From Lysobacterales bacterium 63-13 (GTDB lineage: Bacteria > Pseudomonadota > Gammaproteobacteria > Xanthomonadales > Rhodanobacteraceae), in assembly GCA_001899855.1 (NCBI GenBank), contig MKWR01000013.1, forward strand, positions 131,731-195,730: 64,000 bases of DNA, written 5' to 3'. Each line of letters opens with the position of its first letter. The stretch's first letter is position 1. The notes below the pieces were generated by a model that saw only the letters and a program-made list of their open reading frames with translations, made no database searches and was not told the origin of the DNA. Positions 18,027-26,691 of this stretch are shown here, in pieces. Both the position numbers and the translations under genes were made by a program.

Positions 18027-18482
18027 ATGGCCAGACACGCTGCCTCCAACATCGCCGAACTCTTTGAATACTTTGAGAAGCGCACTCTGAATCCGTCGAT
18101 GTCGACGGAGTGCGCGCTTGATGCGCTGCAGGCGCTGGCCAATCCGGCCCGCCTGCTGATCTTCCGCACCCTGATGCGCCACGAGCCCGACGGCCTGTAC
18201 GCCGGCGCGCTTGGCGAGCGGCTGGGGATGCGGCATACCACTCTCTCGAACCATCTTGCCGTGCTCAGCCGCGCAGGGCTGATCTGCGGTTCGCGCGAAG
18301 GCCGGAACGTGCGCTACCGCGCCTGCGTGGAAGGCATGCAGGCCCTGCTGGGATTCCTGCTGAAGGATTGCTGCGAGGGCCACCCGGAAGCGTGCGTCCA
18401 ACTCCAGACGGCCGAGACGAGCCAGGCGATGTGCGAGTGCGCCGCTGAGGTGCCCGCCCATCCGCGAAAGCGATCCAACTGA
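18027..18482 (+). CDS. ArsR family regulator (second copy, pst-linked)
   Basis: An ArsR/SmtB winged-helix protein of about 151 residues if it starts at the ATG at 18027; an ATG at 18099 would give 127 residues and remove an N-terminal extension. The recognition helix is RHTTLSNHLAVLSRAGLI. The C-terminus is Cys-rich (KDCCEGHPEACVQL and later MCECA), like the sensor cysteines of ArsR at 14253-14606, so it probably binds As(III) or a similar soft ion. A start at 17967 is rejected because it would place the 28-bp palindrome inside the coding region. It is followed after 79 bp by pstS and may control the phosphate genes. Confidence 0.82.
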   Translation: MARHAASNIAELFEYFEKRTLNPSMSTECALDALQALANPARLLIFRTLMRHEPDGLYAGALGERLGMRHTTLSNHLAVLSRAGLICGSREGRNVRYRACVEGMQALLGFLLKDCCEGHPEACVQLQTAETSQAMCECAAEVPAHPRKRSN

Positions 18483-18561
18483 ATCATCGGGCCCGGCTTG
18501 GGGATGCCGGGTTCCGAGGCGCTGTTCTTTATAGCCCCGCCCAACCTTCTTGGAGACCGCA

Positions 18562-19623
18562 ATGAACCTGAAAACCTACAGTCTGTTGGCGGTGGCCATC
18601 CTGGCCATCACCGCTTGCAACAAGAACGCCACACCGGCGGGCGACGGCGCCACCAATGCGCCAGCCGCCACGTCCGAAGCGGCGCCGGTCGCGCAAGGCC
18701 TGGTCGCGGCCGATGGCTCGTCCACCGTGTTCCCGATCACCGAAGCGATGGCCGAGGAATTCCAGAAGGCTAACGCGGGTATCAAGGTCACCGTGGGCCT
18801 GTCGGGGACTGGCGGCGGCTTCAAGAAGTTCTGCCGCGGTGAGACCGACATCTCCAATGCGTCGCGTCCTATCAAGGCTGAGGAAAAGGACGCTTGTAAA
18901 GCGGCCGGTGTCGAATACATCGAACTGCCGATCGCGCTCGATGCGCTGACCGTCGTGGTAAATCCCCAGAACACCTGGGCCACCGAAATGACGGTCGACG
19001 AACTCAAGAAGATCTGGGAGCCCGAAGCGCAGGGCAAGATCACCAACTGGAACCAGGTACGTAGCAGCTTCCCCGACAAGCCGCTGATCCTGTACGGCGC
19101 CGGCGTGGATTCGGGCACCTACGACTACTTCACTGCGGCTATCGTCGGCAAGGAGCACTCCAGCCGCGGCGATTTCACCGCCTCGGAAGACGACAACGTA
19201 CTGGTGCAAGGCGTGTCGGGCGACGTCAATGCATTGGGTTTCTTCGGCTTGGCCTATTACGAAGAGAACAAGGACAAGCTCAAGGACGTGAAGATCAAGG
19301 CCAACCCCGCCGCACCAGCAGTGGAGCCGACCGTCGAAAATGCACGCAGCGGCAAGTACCAGCCGCTATCGCGTCCAATCTTCATCTACGTCAACAAGAA
19401 GGCGGCCGACACCAAGCCGGAAGTTGCGAAGTTCGTGGAGTTCTACCTCGACTCGCAGAACGCGACCGATCTGGTCAAGGAAGTCGGCTACGTACCACTG
19501 CCGGACAACGCCCAAGCCGCTTTCCGCGAGCGCTTCGCTAAGCGCGAGATCGGCACGGGCTTCACCGGCTCCAAGATCGGCGTGTCGATCGAGGACCTGC
19601 TGAAAGAGAAACTGGTCTATTGA
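18562..19623 (+). CDS. pstS: PstS, phosphate ABC transporter substrate-binding lipoprotein
   Basis: A 353-residue periplasmic phosphate-binding protein. The N-terminus is a lipoprotein signal ([10 protein letters not shown], with the lipobox Cys at about residue 19). Phosphate-binding signatures are present ([31 protein letters not shown]). GGAG upstream supports the ATG at 18562. It delivers phosphate to PstCA. On an arsenic element, a phosphate-selective uptake system would lower arsenate entry under phosphate competition; that role is inferred from context. Confidence 0.95.
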   Translation: MNLKTYSLLAVAILAITACNKNATPAGDGATNAPAATSEAAPVAQGLVAADGSSTVFPITEAMAEEFQKANAGIKVTVGLSGTGGGFKKFCRGETDISNASRPIKAEEKDACKAAGVEYIELPIALDALTVVVNPQNTWATEMTVDELKKIWEPEAQGKITNWNQVRSSFPDKPLILYGAGVDSGTYDYFTAAIVGKEHSSRGDFTASEDDNVLVQGVSGDVNALGFFGLAYYEENKDKLKDVKIKANPAAPAVEPTVENARSGKYQPLSRPIFIYVNKKAADTKPEVAKFVEFYLDSQNATDLVKEVGYVPLPDNAQAAFRERFAKREIGTGFTGSKIGVSIEDLLKEKLVY

Positions 19624-19673
19624 TCGCGACGACGCGGCGGCGAGTCCGCCGCCGCGTCCCTGCCGAGCCCGCC

Positions 19674-20627
19674 ATGGCCACGGATTCCACCCTCACAATG
19701 AGTACGCCGCTTACGGCCGTTCGCCTGGTGCCGACAGACGCGTTCCTGCGTCGGCGCCACCTCCTGGATCGCACCATGCGCGTGGTGCTGTTCCTCGCCG
19801 CCGCCGTATCCGTGTTGGTGACGGCCGGCATCATCTATGTGCTGGTCAGCGAGAGCGTCAAGTTCTTCGCGCAGGTATCGATCTGGGATTTCCTCACCGA
19901 TACGCAGTGGACGCCGGTGTTCCAGGACAAGCACTTCGGCATCATGACGCTGCTCTCGGGCACGCTCATGAGCACGCTGATCGCCTTGGCCATCGCCGTC
20001 CCTGCGGGCACGATCCTGGCGATCTATCTGAGCGAGTTCGCCCGTCCGCGTGTGCGCGAAGTGATCAAGCCCTTCCTGGAACTGATCGCCGGTGTGCCGA
20101 CCGTGGCCTTCGGCTACTTCGCCCTGTTGTTCCTGACCCCGATCTTCCAGAAATTCATTCCCGGCCTGGCCACCTTCAACCTGCTGGTGCCGGGCATCGT
20201 CATCGGCATCATGATCCTGCCGTACATCGTCTCGGTCAGCGAAGATGCGATGCGCGCCGTCCCCGACAGCCTGCGTGAAGGTGCCTTCGCCCTCGGCTTC
20301 ACCCGGCTGCAGACCGGCCTGCGGGTGGTCGTCCCCGGCGCGTTCTCGGGCATCACGGCCGCCTTCCTGTTGGGCATGTCGCGGGCCGTGGGCGAGACGA
20401 TGGTCGTGGCCGTCGCCGCAGGACAGCAAGCCAAGATCGCGGGTAATCCGCTGGAAGGCGCGGCGACGATCACCTCCTACATCGTGCAGCTGAGCATGGG
20501 CGATCTGCCGCATGACTCGATCGCCTACCTGACGATCTTCGCCGCCGGCCTGACCTTGTTCCTTTTGACCTTCGCCTTCAACTTGCTGGCGTTCTGGCTG
20601 CGCCGCCGCTACCGGGAGGCGTATTGA
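19674..20627 (+). CDS. pstC: PstC, phosphate ABC transporter permease
   Basis: A 317-residue inner-membrane permease with six membrane segments. The binding-protein-dependent transport signature appears in DSLREGAFALGFTRLQTGL (about 214-232). It partners with PstA and the ATPase PstB. The frame is open from 19620, but the ATG at 19674 matches the usual family N-terminus better; no strong ribosome site is seen. The stop overlaps the pstA start. Confidence 0.93.
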   Translation: MATDSTLTMSTPLTAVRLVPTDAFLRRRHLLDRTMRVVLFLAAAVSVLVTAGIIYVLVSESVKFFAQVSIWDFLTDTQWTPVFQDKHFGIMTLLSGTLMSTLIALAIAVPAGTILAIYLSEFARPRVREVIKPFLELIAGVPTVAFGYFALLFLTPIFQKFIPGLATFNLLVPGIVIGIMILPYIVSVSEDAMRAVPDSLREGAFALGFTRLQTGLRVVVPGAFSGITAAFLLGMSRAVGETMVVAVAAGQQAKIAGNPLEGAATITSYIVQLSMGDLPHDSIAYLTIFAAGLTLFLLTFAFNLLAFWLRRRYREAY

Positions 20628-21568
20628 TGAGCACGCCCGGCTTGTCCTCGAGCCGTTTCGACGGCTACAGCGAAGCCCGTCTGTTGAAACGGGCGAAATG
20701 GTCCGACGGACTGTTCGCGGTGTTGGGCCTCTTGGTGCTGGTCGCCACACTACTCGTGCTGGGTGCGTTGGTTGCCGACTTCATCAATGACGGCGCCAGC
20801 CGTATCGACGGCGACTTCCTGACCAGCTATCCCTCGCGTCGACCCGGCAGCGCAGGCATCCTGTCGGCGTGGGTCGGCACCACTCTGGTCATGATCGTGA
20901 CCGCCGCACTGGCGGTACCACTCGGGGTCGCTGCCGGCGTGTACCTAGAGGAGTACGCGCCAAAGAACTGGGTGACCGACTTCATCGAGATCAACGTCAC
21001 CAACCTGGCCGGCGTACCGTCCATCATCTACGGCCTGCTAGCGCTGGGCTTATTTGTGCAGACCTTGGCGATGGGGCAAACCATCCTGGTCGCCGGCATT
21101 ACGCTGGCCTTGTTGATCCTGCCGATCCTGATCGTGGCTACGCGCGAATCGTTGCGGGCGATTCCCCAGGACATCCGCGAAGCCTCGTTCGGCCTGGGTG
21201 CCGATCAGTGGCAGACGGTCAGCGGCTACCTGCTGCCGGCGGCACGGCCCGGCATCCTGACCGGCGCCATCGTCGGCATGTCGCGCGCCATCGGCGAGAC
21301 GGCGCCCATCATCACCATCGGCGCGCTGACCTTTATTGCCTTCTTGCCGCCATCGCCGATCCAGAGCTCGTTTCCGTTCGTCAATTTCGACTGGCTCAAC
21401 TCGCCGTTCACGGTAATGCCGATCCAGATGTTCAACTGGGTCTCACGGCCGCAAGCGGGCTTCCACATCAACGCCGCTGCGACCGGTCTGATCCTGCTGG
21501 CGATGACGCTGCTGATGAATGGCTTCGCGATCTGGCTGCGTTACCGCCTGCGGCGCAACTTGCGTTGA
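20627..21568 (+). CDS. pstA: PstA, phosphate ABC transporter permease
   Basis: A 313-residue permease with six membrane segments and the ABC-contacting EAA-type loop ([20 protein letters not shown]). The ATG at 20627 shares its A with the pstC stop TGA, and GGGAGG lies 8 nt upstream; a TTG three bases earlier is in frame but less likely. It forms the membrane channel with PstC. Confidence 0.94.
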   Translation: MSTPGLSSSRFDGYSEARLLKRAKWSDGLFAVLGLLVLVATLLVLGALVADFINDGASRIDGDFLTSYPSRRPGSAGILSAWVGTTLVMIVTAALAVPLGVAAGVYLEEYAPKNWVTDFIEINVTNLAGVPSIIYGLLALGLFVQTLAMGQTILVAGITLALLILPILIVATRESLRAIPQDIREASFGLGADQWQTVSGYLLPAARPGILTGAIVGMSRAIGETAPIITIGALTFIAFLPPSPIQSSFPFVNFDWLNSPFTVMPIQMFNWVSRPQAGFHINAAATGLILLAMTLLMNGFAIWLRYRLRRNLR

Positions 21569-21588
21569 GCCCTATGTCTGGAGATTCC

Positions 21589-22416
21589 ATGAACCGCGCT
21601 GTCGCCCCGCCACCGCCCACCGTCACCCCTTCGCATGCGGTCACACCTGCCGAGGTGACCTATCGCGCCCAGGTCGAAGATCTGAATTTCTACTACGGGT
21701 CGTTCCAGGCCCTCAAGAACGTGAACCTGGCGATTGCGGATCGCCAGGTCACGGCGCTGATCGGCCCCTCCGGCTGCGGCAAGAGCACACTATTGCGCTG
21801 CTTCAACCGCATGCATGACCTGTATCCTGGCAACCGTTACGAGGGCAAGATCCAGCTGCACCCCGAGGACATGAACATCGTGGGCAGCAACGTGGATCCG
21901 ATGCAGGTAAGGCTGCGCATCGGCATGGTGTTCCAGAAACCCAATCCGTTTCCGAAGTCGATCTTCGACAACGTTGCCTCCGGCCTGCTGATCCGCGGCA
22001 TTCGCGATCGAGCGGTGGTGGCCGAGCGTGTCGAACTGGCCTTGCGGCAGGCCGCGCTCTGGGAGGAGGTCATGGATCGCCTCTCGCAATCGGCGTATGG
22101 CCTGTCTGGTGGCCAACAACAGCGCTTGTGCATCGCCCGAGCCTTAGCTCCAAACCCGGAAATGATCCTTTTCGACGAACCCACCTCGGCGCTGGATCCT
22201 ATCGCGACAGCGCGCATCGAAGAACTGATTGACGAGCTGCGCAACGACTACACCATCGTGATCGTTACCCACAACATGCAGCAGGCCGCGCGTATCTCCA
22301 ACTTCACCGCGTTCATGCACATGGGGCACATGATCGAGTACGGCGCGACCTCGGAGTTCTTTACGAACCCGCAACACGAAAAGACGCACGAGTACATCAC
22401 CGGCCGCTTCGGTTGA
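21589..22416 (+). CDS. pstB: PstB, phosphate ABC transporter ATPase
   Basis: A 275-residue ATPase powering PstSCA. It has Walker A (GPSGCGKST), the family sequence [15 protein letters not shown], the ABC signature (LSGGQQQR), Walker B ([12 protein letters not shown]) and the switch His ([10 protein letters not shown]). GGAG lies upstream of the ATG at 21589, 20 bp after pstA. An extra 35-residue Pro-rich N-terminus precedes the ATPase fold, as in several gammaproteobacterial PstB proteins. Confidence 0.96.
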   Translation: MNRAVAPPPPTVTPSHAVTPAEVTYRAQVEDLNFYYGSFQALKNVNLAIADRQVTALIGPSGCGKSTLLRCFNRMHDLYPGNRYEGKIQLHPEDMNIVGSNVDPMQVRLRIGMVFQKPNPFPKSIFDNVASGLLIRGIRDRAVVAERVELALRQAALWEEVMDRLSQSAYGLSGGQQQRLCIARALAPNPEMILFDEPTSALDPIATARIEELIDELRNDYTIVIVTHNMQQAARISNFTAFMHMGHMIEYGATSEFFTNPQHEKTHEYITGRFG

Positions 22417-22429
22417 AGGAAGAACTGTC

Positions 22430-23146
22430 ATGACTGATCACATTGTCCAGGCGTTCGACACCGAACTCGGCGCCATCACCCAGCAGATCAGCGAGTTGGG
22501 CCAGTTGGCAGAGCGACAGCTTACCGATGCGGTGTGGGCTCTTCGGCACGCCAGCACGGAACTGGCCGAGAGCGTCAAGGCGCAGGATCAGGAACTGGAT
22601 CGCCTGGCGGCCCGCATCGAGGATGAGGCCATCAGCCTAATCGCGCGACGTCAGCCGCTGGCCGTGGATCTGCGTCATGTCATGGCCGCCATCCGCATCG
22701 CCGCCAATCTGGAACGGACGGGCGACTTGGCCAGCAACATCGCCAAGCGTGCCTTGGCGCTTGCGCCGAATCGGCTACCGGAAGTGTTCGCCGAACCGCT
22801 GCAGCGCATGGCCGATCTGGCGCTGCTGCAGTTGCACGATGCGCGCGAAGCATTCGTCGAACGCGATGCCGCTCGCGCCCAAGGGGTTTGGGAACACGAC
22901 GCCACGATCGATACGTTGCACACGATGCTGTTCCAGGACATCGTGCAGGCCATGGCCGATGATCAAGCGCCGGCGCTGGATCTGGCGCATCTGTTATTCG
23001 TGATCAAGAACATCGAGCGCATCGGCGATCATGCAACCAACATCGCGGAAAACGTCGTGTACCTGGTGAGCGGCGCGGCACCGACGCAAGAACGCCCGAA
23101 GCAGGACGAAAGCAGTTCGCTCGCTCATCTGCCAGCCAAGCCTTAA
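22430..23146 (+). CDS. phoU: PhoU, phosphate uptake regulator
   Basis: A 238-residue protein with two PhoU helical repeats. Each has the metal-binding ExxxD-type motif (NLERTGDLASNIAKR and NIERIGDHATNIAEN). PhoU links the Pst transporter to the PhoR kinase and limits phosphate uptake. No phoB or phoR is present on the element, so it would have to act with the host's kinase or on the transporter directly. Its stop codon overlaps that of the convergent MFS gene (TTAA at 23143-23146), leaving no room for a terminator between them. Confidence 0.95.
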   Translation: MTDHIVQAFDTELGAITQQISELGQLAERQLTDAVWALRHASTELAESVKAQDQELDRLAARIEDEAISLIARRQPLAVDLRHVMAAIRIAANLERTGDLASNIAKRALALAPNRLPEVFAEPLQRMADLALLQLHDAREAFVERDAARAQGVWEHDATIDTLHTMLFQDIVQAMADDQAPALDLAHLLFVIKNIERIGDHATNIAENVVYLVSGAAPTQERPKQDESSSLAHLPAKP

Positions 23147-24393
23147 GTTTGTGGTTTGAGGCCCGGTGGACGGAACCCCGGGTTATGCCGCCTTTCCCCA
23201 TCTCTGCGGACTGATACTGAGCCTAACGCCGGGATCAGGAGCAGCGTCAAGGCAGAAAGCCCGGCGCCGGTCCAGAACGTCCACGCGGGTCCGTACCGAT
23301 CCCACAGCCAGCCCGCTAAGATGCTGGCCACCAACAGCGCTACCCCCGACACCAGGTTGAACACCCCGAACGCCGTGCCGCGGTGCTCGGCCGGCGCGAC
23401 ATCTGCGATCAGGCTGGCGACAATGCCTTGGGTCAGGCCCATGTGCAGTCCCCACAAGGCGACACCGACGAACAATCCGATGGGGTTGTAGGTCAGGGCC
23501 AGGGCTACATCTGCCAGGGCCAACATCACCATGCCCACGGCCAGTATGGCTGCCCGCGACATGCGGTCGGACAAGTGGCCTGCTGGATAGGCCGTCAGCG
23601 CATAGACCGCGCTCATCACCACCAACACTAGCGGTACGTAGGTCATGGGCATTCCCACGTCGGAGGCACGCAGCACGAGAAACGCCTCACTGAAGCGGGC
23701 CAGCGAAAAGAACGCACCCAGTACGGTCAAGCGGGCGAACGCCGGCCCGAGCCGGGCCAGGCCGGCGCGAGTTAGTGGCAGACGCGCGGGTTTGCGTTCG
23801 TGGGCCGGCTCCGGCAGTCGGATCAATAACAGCACCGCCACGATGCCGGGCACGACCGCCCACCACAGCACGGCCCGGATGTCGTCGGCAAGCAGCCACA
23901 TCAGCCCGATCGCCAGAAGCGGCCCGATCACCGCGCCGATGGTGTCCATCGACTGGCGCAGGCCGAATGCAGCGCCGCGCACTTCCGGCGGCGCCAGATC
24001 ACCGACCAACGCATCGCGCGGGGCGCCGCGAATGCCCTTGCCAAAGCGGTCGAGCAAGCGTGCCGTGGTCACCATGGCGACGGAGTCGGCCAGCGGGAAC
24101 AGCGGCTTCACCGCAGTGGCCAGGCCGTAGCCGAGCAGCACCAGTGGCTTGCGCCGGCCGATCGCGTCGCTGAGATAGCCGGAGAACACCTTCGTGACCA
24201 GCACCAGCGCCTCGGCCGCACCCTCGATCATACCGATGACCAGCGCGCTGGCGCCCAGACCGCCCGCCAGCAGCACCGGCAGCAAGCCGTGCACCATTTC
24301 CGAACTCATGTCGGTAAACAGACTGACGAAACCCAAGGCCCAGATCGTGCGCGGGATGGCCGGTCGCGCTTGTGCCGTCGAAGGGGCGTTCAT
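23143..24393 (-). CDS. MFS transporter in the fluoride-riboswitch operon
   Basis: A 416-residue, 12-helix major facilitator protein. It carries the loop 2-3 motif (GYLSDAIGRRKP) and the signature RLLDRFGKGIRGAPRDALVGD, typical of an uncharacterised bacterial MFS subgroup. The substrate is not determinable from the sequence. Its start overlaps the stop of the DUF190 gene by 4 bp, so it belongs to the crcB-DUF190 operon behind the fluoride riboswitch rather than to the ars operon. It may export fluoride-related or oxyanion substrates; this is inference. Confidence 0.88.
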   Translation of the reverse strand: MNAPSTAQARPAIPRTIWALGFVSLFTDMSSEMVHGLLPVLLAGGLGASALVIGMIEGAAEALVLVTKVFSGYLSDAIGRRKPLVLLGYGLATAVKPLFPLADSVAMVTTARLLDRFGKGIRGAPRDALVGDLAPPEVRGAAFGLRQSMDTIGAVIGPLLAIGLMWLLADDIRAVLWWAVVPGIVAVLLLIRLPEPAHERKPARLPLTRAGLARLGPAFARLTVLGAFFSLARFSEAFLVLRASDVGMPMTYVPLVLVVMSAVYALTAYPAGHLSDRMSRAAILAVGMVMLALADVALALTYNPIGLFVGVALWGLHMGLTQGIVASLIADVAPAEHRGTAFGVFNLVSGVALLVASILAGWLWDRYGPAWTFWTGAGLSALTLLLIPALGSVSVRRDGERRHNPGFRPPGLKPQT

Positions 24394-24710
24394 GCCTGTC
24401 CCACCACCCCGTACTCAGTCGGCAAGCGCGCATAGAACAAGGGCAACTGCTCAGCGGCGAGCAGTTGCAACAACAACTCCGTTTGCTCGTCGGTGGCGAT
24501 GAATTCGACCAATACCGGCTCTTCCCCAGCCAACTCGAAGAAGTGTTGTTCGTGGAGCTGTCCGTGCCGGCCGTACCCGGCCATCGCCTTGAACGCGGAG
24601 CCGCCATGAATACCCAATTTCTGGGCGCGGTCGAGCAACCACTCGTAGACCGGCAGGCCGTGATGCTTGCGGTTCTCGTAGGTGTACAGCCGCAGATGAA
24701 CGCCTTTCAT
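24390..24710 (-). CDS. DUF190 domain protein
   Basis: A 106-residue protein of the DUF190 family, with a PII-like ferredoxin-type fold ([20 protein letters not shown] at the N-terminus, then [18 protein letters not shown]). DUF190 genes commonly accompany crcB, and the family is thought to be regulatory, but its biochemical role is unknown. It overlaps crcB by 4 bp upstream and the MFS gene by 4 bp downstream, so all three are translationally coupled. Confidence 0.88.
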   Translation of the reverse strand: MKGVHLRLYTYENRKHHGLPVYEWLLDRAQKLGIHGGSAFKAMAGYGRHGQLHEQHFFELAGEEPVLVEFIATDEQTELLLQLLAAEQLPLFYARLPTEYGVVGQA

Positions 24711-25108
24711 GCTGAGCCTCCCAGGAGTTTGAATAGCCCACGCATGACCGCAATTCCGACCAACGTGGCCAATAGCGAAGTGCCGACGTGAGCGATGGTG
24801 TGCAGACATGCCCAGCGGATTTCGCCGCGTAGCAGCATCGTGGCGGATTCCGCAGAAAAGGTGGAGAACGTGGTCAGGCCACCGAGGAAGCCGGTAGTGA
24901 TTGCCAGCCGCACGACCGGAGGTAACGTTTCGTACTCTGCGAAGGCGCCGAGTGCGAGCCCCATTAGCAGTCCGCCCAGGGCATTGGCCGCGAGCGTGCC
25001 GAGCGGCAGCGCCGGAAAGGTGGCATTGAGAGCATGGCCGAGCGCCCAGCGCAGCAGTGCGCCGAAGCCCGCGCCCACGAAGATGGCGATGCTGGAAATC
25101 AGGTTCAC
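24707..25108 (-). CDS. crcB: CrcB/Fluc fluoride channel
   Basis: A 133-residue, four-helix inner-membrane fluoride channel, which acts as an antiparallel dimer and expels fluoride. Family motifs are [27 protein letters not shown] (with the conserved Asn) and [15 protein letters not shown] (the phenylalanine/threonine track). A fluoride riboswitch lies about 90 bp upstream. It is the first gene of the overlapping crcB-DUF190-MFS row. Confidence 0.95.
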   Translation of the reverse strand: MNLISSIAIFVGAGFGALLRWALGHALNATFPALPLGTLAANALGGLLMGLALGAFAEYETLPPVVRLAITTGFLGGLTTFSTFSAESATMLLRGEIRWACLHTIAHVGTSLLATLVGIAVMRGLFKLLGGSA

Positions 25109-25200
25109 GTGTTGCGAGCCTCCGAGGCGGAACCGGGCGCGCAGCGAGGGGGCGTCGGAATCCGGCGAACACCTGCACGCACCCGATGAGTTCGGGTGGG

Positions 25201-25262
25201 GCAGGCATCATCAGCCGAGGCGGCGGTTTGCCCGAATGGGGCCGGAGGAATGCCATCTCCGC
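25201..25262 (-). ncRNA. Fluoride riboswitch (crcB motif)
   Basis: Read on the minus strand, the segment has the ordered conserved blocks of the crcB RNA motif: GGAGATGGCATTCCTCC, then a short hairpin (GCCCCATTCGGGC), then AACCGCC, then GGCTGATGATGCCT. The first and last blocks form the expected pseudoknotted aptamer around the fluoride site. It lies about 90 nt before crcB. A further 7-bp stem (CACCCGA pairing with TCGGGTG, about 25170-25190) follows but lacks a T-run, so the expression platform may act on translation or through a non-canonical terminator. Confidence 0.88.
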
Positions 25263-25426
25263 GGACGGGCAGCGTACCACAGCGAATGGGTCGCCCCTGT
25301 TCAGGTGATTATGGCAGCAACATTGAACGGCATGCGGCCGCAACGTCGTCGAGGTGAAATTGAGGGGCACCGTTTGGGGCATTCGTACTGGGTGACCTTC
25401 GACAATGCAGCGACGGTGCACCTCAG

Positions 25427-25530
25427 GCGGGATAAACCACTATTATCCCGCATGATTTTTCAGCCAGACTTCGTGCTGTTTCGTGACTTGATTGGTATGT
25501 AATTACGTGGTACGTAATACATTACGAAAT
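25427..25530. other. rst-like resolution site: TnpS core palindrome plus TnpT-side repeats
   Basis: GCGGGATAA (25427-25435) and TTATCCCGC (25443-25451) form a perfect 9-bp inverted repeat around the 7-bp spacer ACCACTA, the layout of a tyrosine-recombinase core site. About 45 bp further right, just upstream of tnpT, lies an AT-rich set of imperfect inverted repeats (GTAATTACGT and ACGTAATAC, 25499-25520, then ATTAC), a plausible TnpT binding region. In Tn4651-type elements the resolution site is next to tnpT with both components. Identification is by position and symmetry. Confidence 0.72.
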
Positions 25531-25547
25531 AATCCGGAGAGACGACT

Positions 25548-26594
25548 ATGGCCCGCGGCGGGTTGTACAAGAGCGATGTGCAAAAGGCCCGCGACGCACT
25601 GCGAGCACAGGGCAAGCACCCATCGGTGGACGCCGTGCGGGTGGCGCTGGGAAATACCGGCTCCAAGACCACGATCCACCGTTACCTCAAGGAATTGGAG
25701 GAAGAGGAAGGGCAAGGCCTGGGCACCAAAGTGGCGGTCAGCGACGCGGTACAGGACCTGGTTGGCCGGCTTTCGGCCAGGCTGCACGAGGAGGCCGAAG
25801 CCGTTGTCGCTGAGGCGCAGCAGCGCTTTGCCGCCCAGTTGCAGGAGCGCAGCGAAGCGCAGGAGCAGGCTCGACGGGAGGCAGCTGCGCTAAGCGCGCA
25901 GCTCCAGCGCACCGAAACCGCGTTGCACGAGGAACGGGCCGTCCACGCCACAGATCGGCAGGCATTAGCCGATCGTACCACCGAGATCGCTCAGCTGGGC
26001 GAACGTATCACCGGCCTGATCGCTCGCTTGGCCGAGCACGAAGCCCATGCGATATCACTGGAAGAGAAGCACGCCCACGCCCGCGAAGCGCTGGAGCATT
26101 ACCGGACCTCGATGAAAGAGCAGCGGGAGCAGGAGCAGCGCCGTCACGAGCACCAGGTGCAGGAGCTACAGGTCACGCTGCGCCAGGCCAACGAGGCGCT
26201 GAACGCCAAGAACCACGAACTGCTGCAGCTCAATCGTGACAACAGTCAGTGGCTGGAGCGCCACGGACGTCTGGAGCGAGAGTTGGCCGAAGCCCGCCGC
26301 GGCATCGAGGCCCAACAGAAGGAACTGGATGCCTTGCGGATGACTGCCGCCGAACATCAGGCGTTGCAGGTGCGATGGGCCGAAGACACACAGGTCTTGG
26401 AAAGGGTACGGGCCGAGTTGGCCAGCGTACGCGTCGATGCGACCAAGGAACGGGAACGTCGCGAGCAGGCCGAAGCCAATGCCTTGCGCGCTGGCGTGCG
26501 TCTGGAAACCCTTGAGCAGCTACTGGCGCAGCTGAGCCCCGATCAGCCTGCAGTCGGCGCGGCGTCAGGTGGAAAGGAGCGGAGGCAACGATAG
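25548..26594 (+). CDS. tnpT: TnpT-like KfrA-domain DNA-binding protein
   Basis: A 348-residue protein. The N-terminal KfrA-type DNA-binding domain occupies about 1-110 (QGKHPSVDAVRVALGNTGSK) and is followed by a coiled coil of about 220 residues rich in Glu, Gln, Arg and Ala. In Tn4651-type transposons TnpT stimulates TnpS at rst and helps resolve cointegrates. GGAGAG precedes the ATG at 25548. The rst-like repeats lie immediately upstream, so it probably also regulates itself. The right terminal repeat begins 60 bp after its stop. Confidence 0.88.
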   Translation: MARGGLYKSDVQKARDALRAQGKHPSVDAVRVALGNTGSKTTIHRYLKELEEEEGQGLGTKVAVSDAVQDLVGRLSARLHEEAEAVVAEAQQRFAAQLQERSEAQEQARREAAALSAQLQRTETALHEERAVHATDRQALADRTTEIAQLGERITGLIARLAEHEAHAISLEEKHAHAREALEHYRTSMKEQREQEQRRHEHQVQELQVTLRQANEALNAKNHELLQLNRDNSQWLERHGRLERELAEARRGIEAQQKELDALRMTAAEHQALQVRWAEDTQVLERVRAELASVRVDATKERERREQAEANALRAGVRLETLEQLLAQLSPDQPAVGAASGGKERRQR

Positions 26595-26654
26595 AGCAGC
26601 GGCGAACTCCATTTTTATCCGGCAACCCTATGAATCAGAAAGCAAAAACGGATT

Positions 26655-26691
26655 CTATGGGGCATTTTTATACGTATCTCGGCTGAACCCC
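26655..26691 (-). repeat. Right terminal inverted repeat (IRR)
   Basis: The 37-bp repeat CTATGGGG...GAACCCC is the reverse complement of the left repeat apart from one base. The next base (26692) is the first of the truncated DUF2461 gene. The 5 bp outside (tactt) do not match the 5 bp outside the left end (atcaa). Confidence 0.95.

Larger units (their letters stand above)
6359..26691. mobile_element. Tn3-family (Tn4651-type) arsenic/phosphate/fluoride transposon, 20.3 kb
   Basis: A complete unit bounded by terminal inverted repeats at 6359-6395 and 26655-26691 that match at 36 of 37 positions. Both begin GGGGTTCAGCCGAGATACGT when read inwards, apart from the single mismatch next to that block. 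It encodes a Tn3-type transposase (6442-9402), a Cre-like recombinase resembling TnpS (9418-10374), a KfrA/TnpT-like DNA-binding protein (25548-26594) and a resolution-site-like palindrome (25427-25530). Cargo between tnpS and tnpT: arsR-acr3-arsC-gapdh-arsJ, arsH-arsC-ATP-grasp-osmC, arsR2-pstSCAB-phoU and crcB-DUF190-MFS. The 5 bp outside the ends differ (atcaa left, tactt right), so there is no target duplication. The flanking genes at both ends are truncated. Confidence 0.93.
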
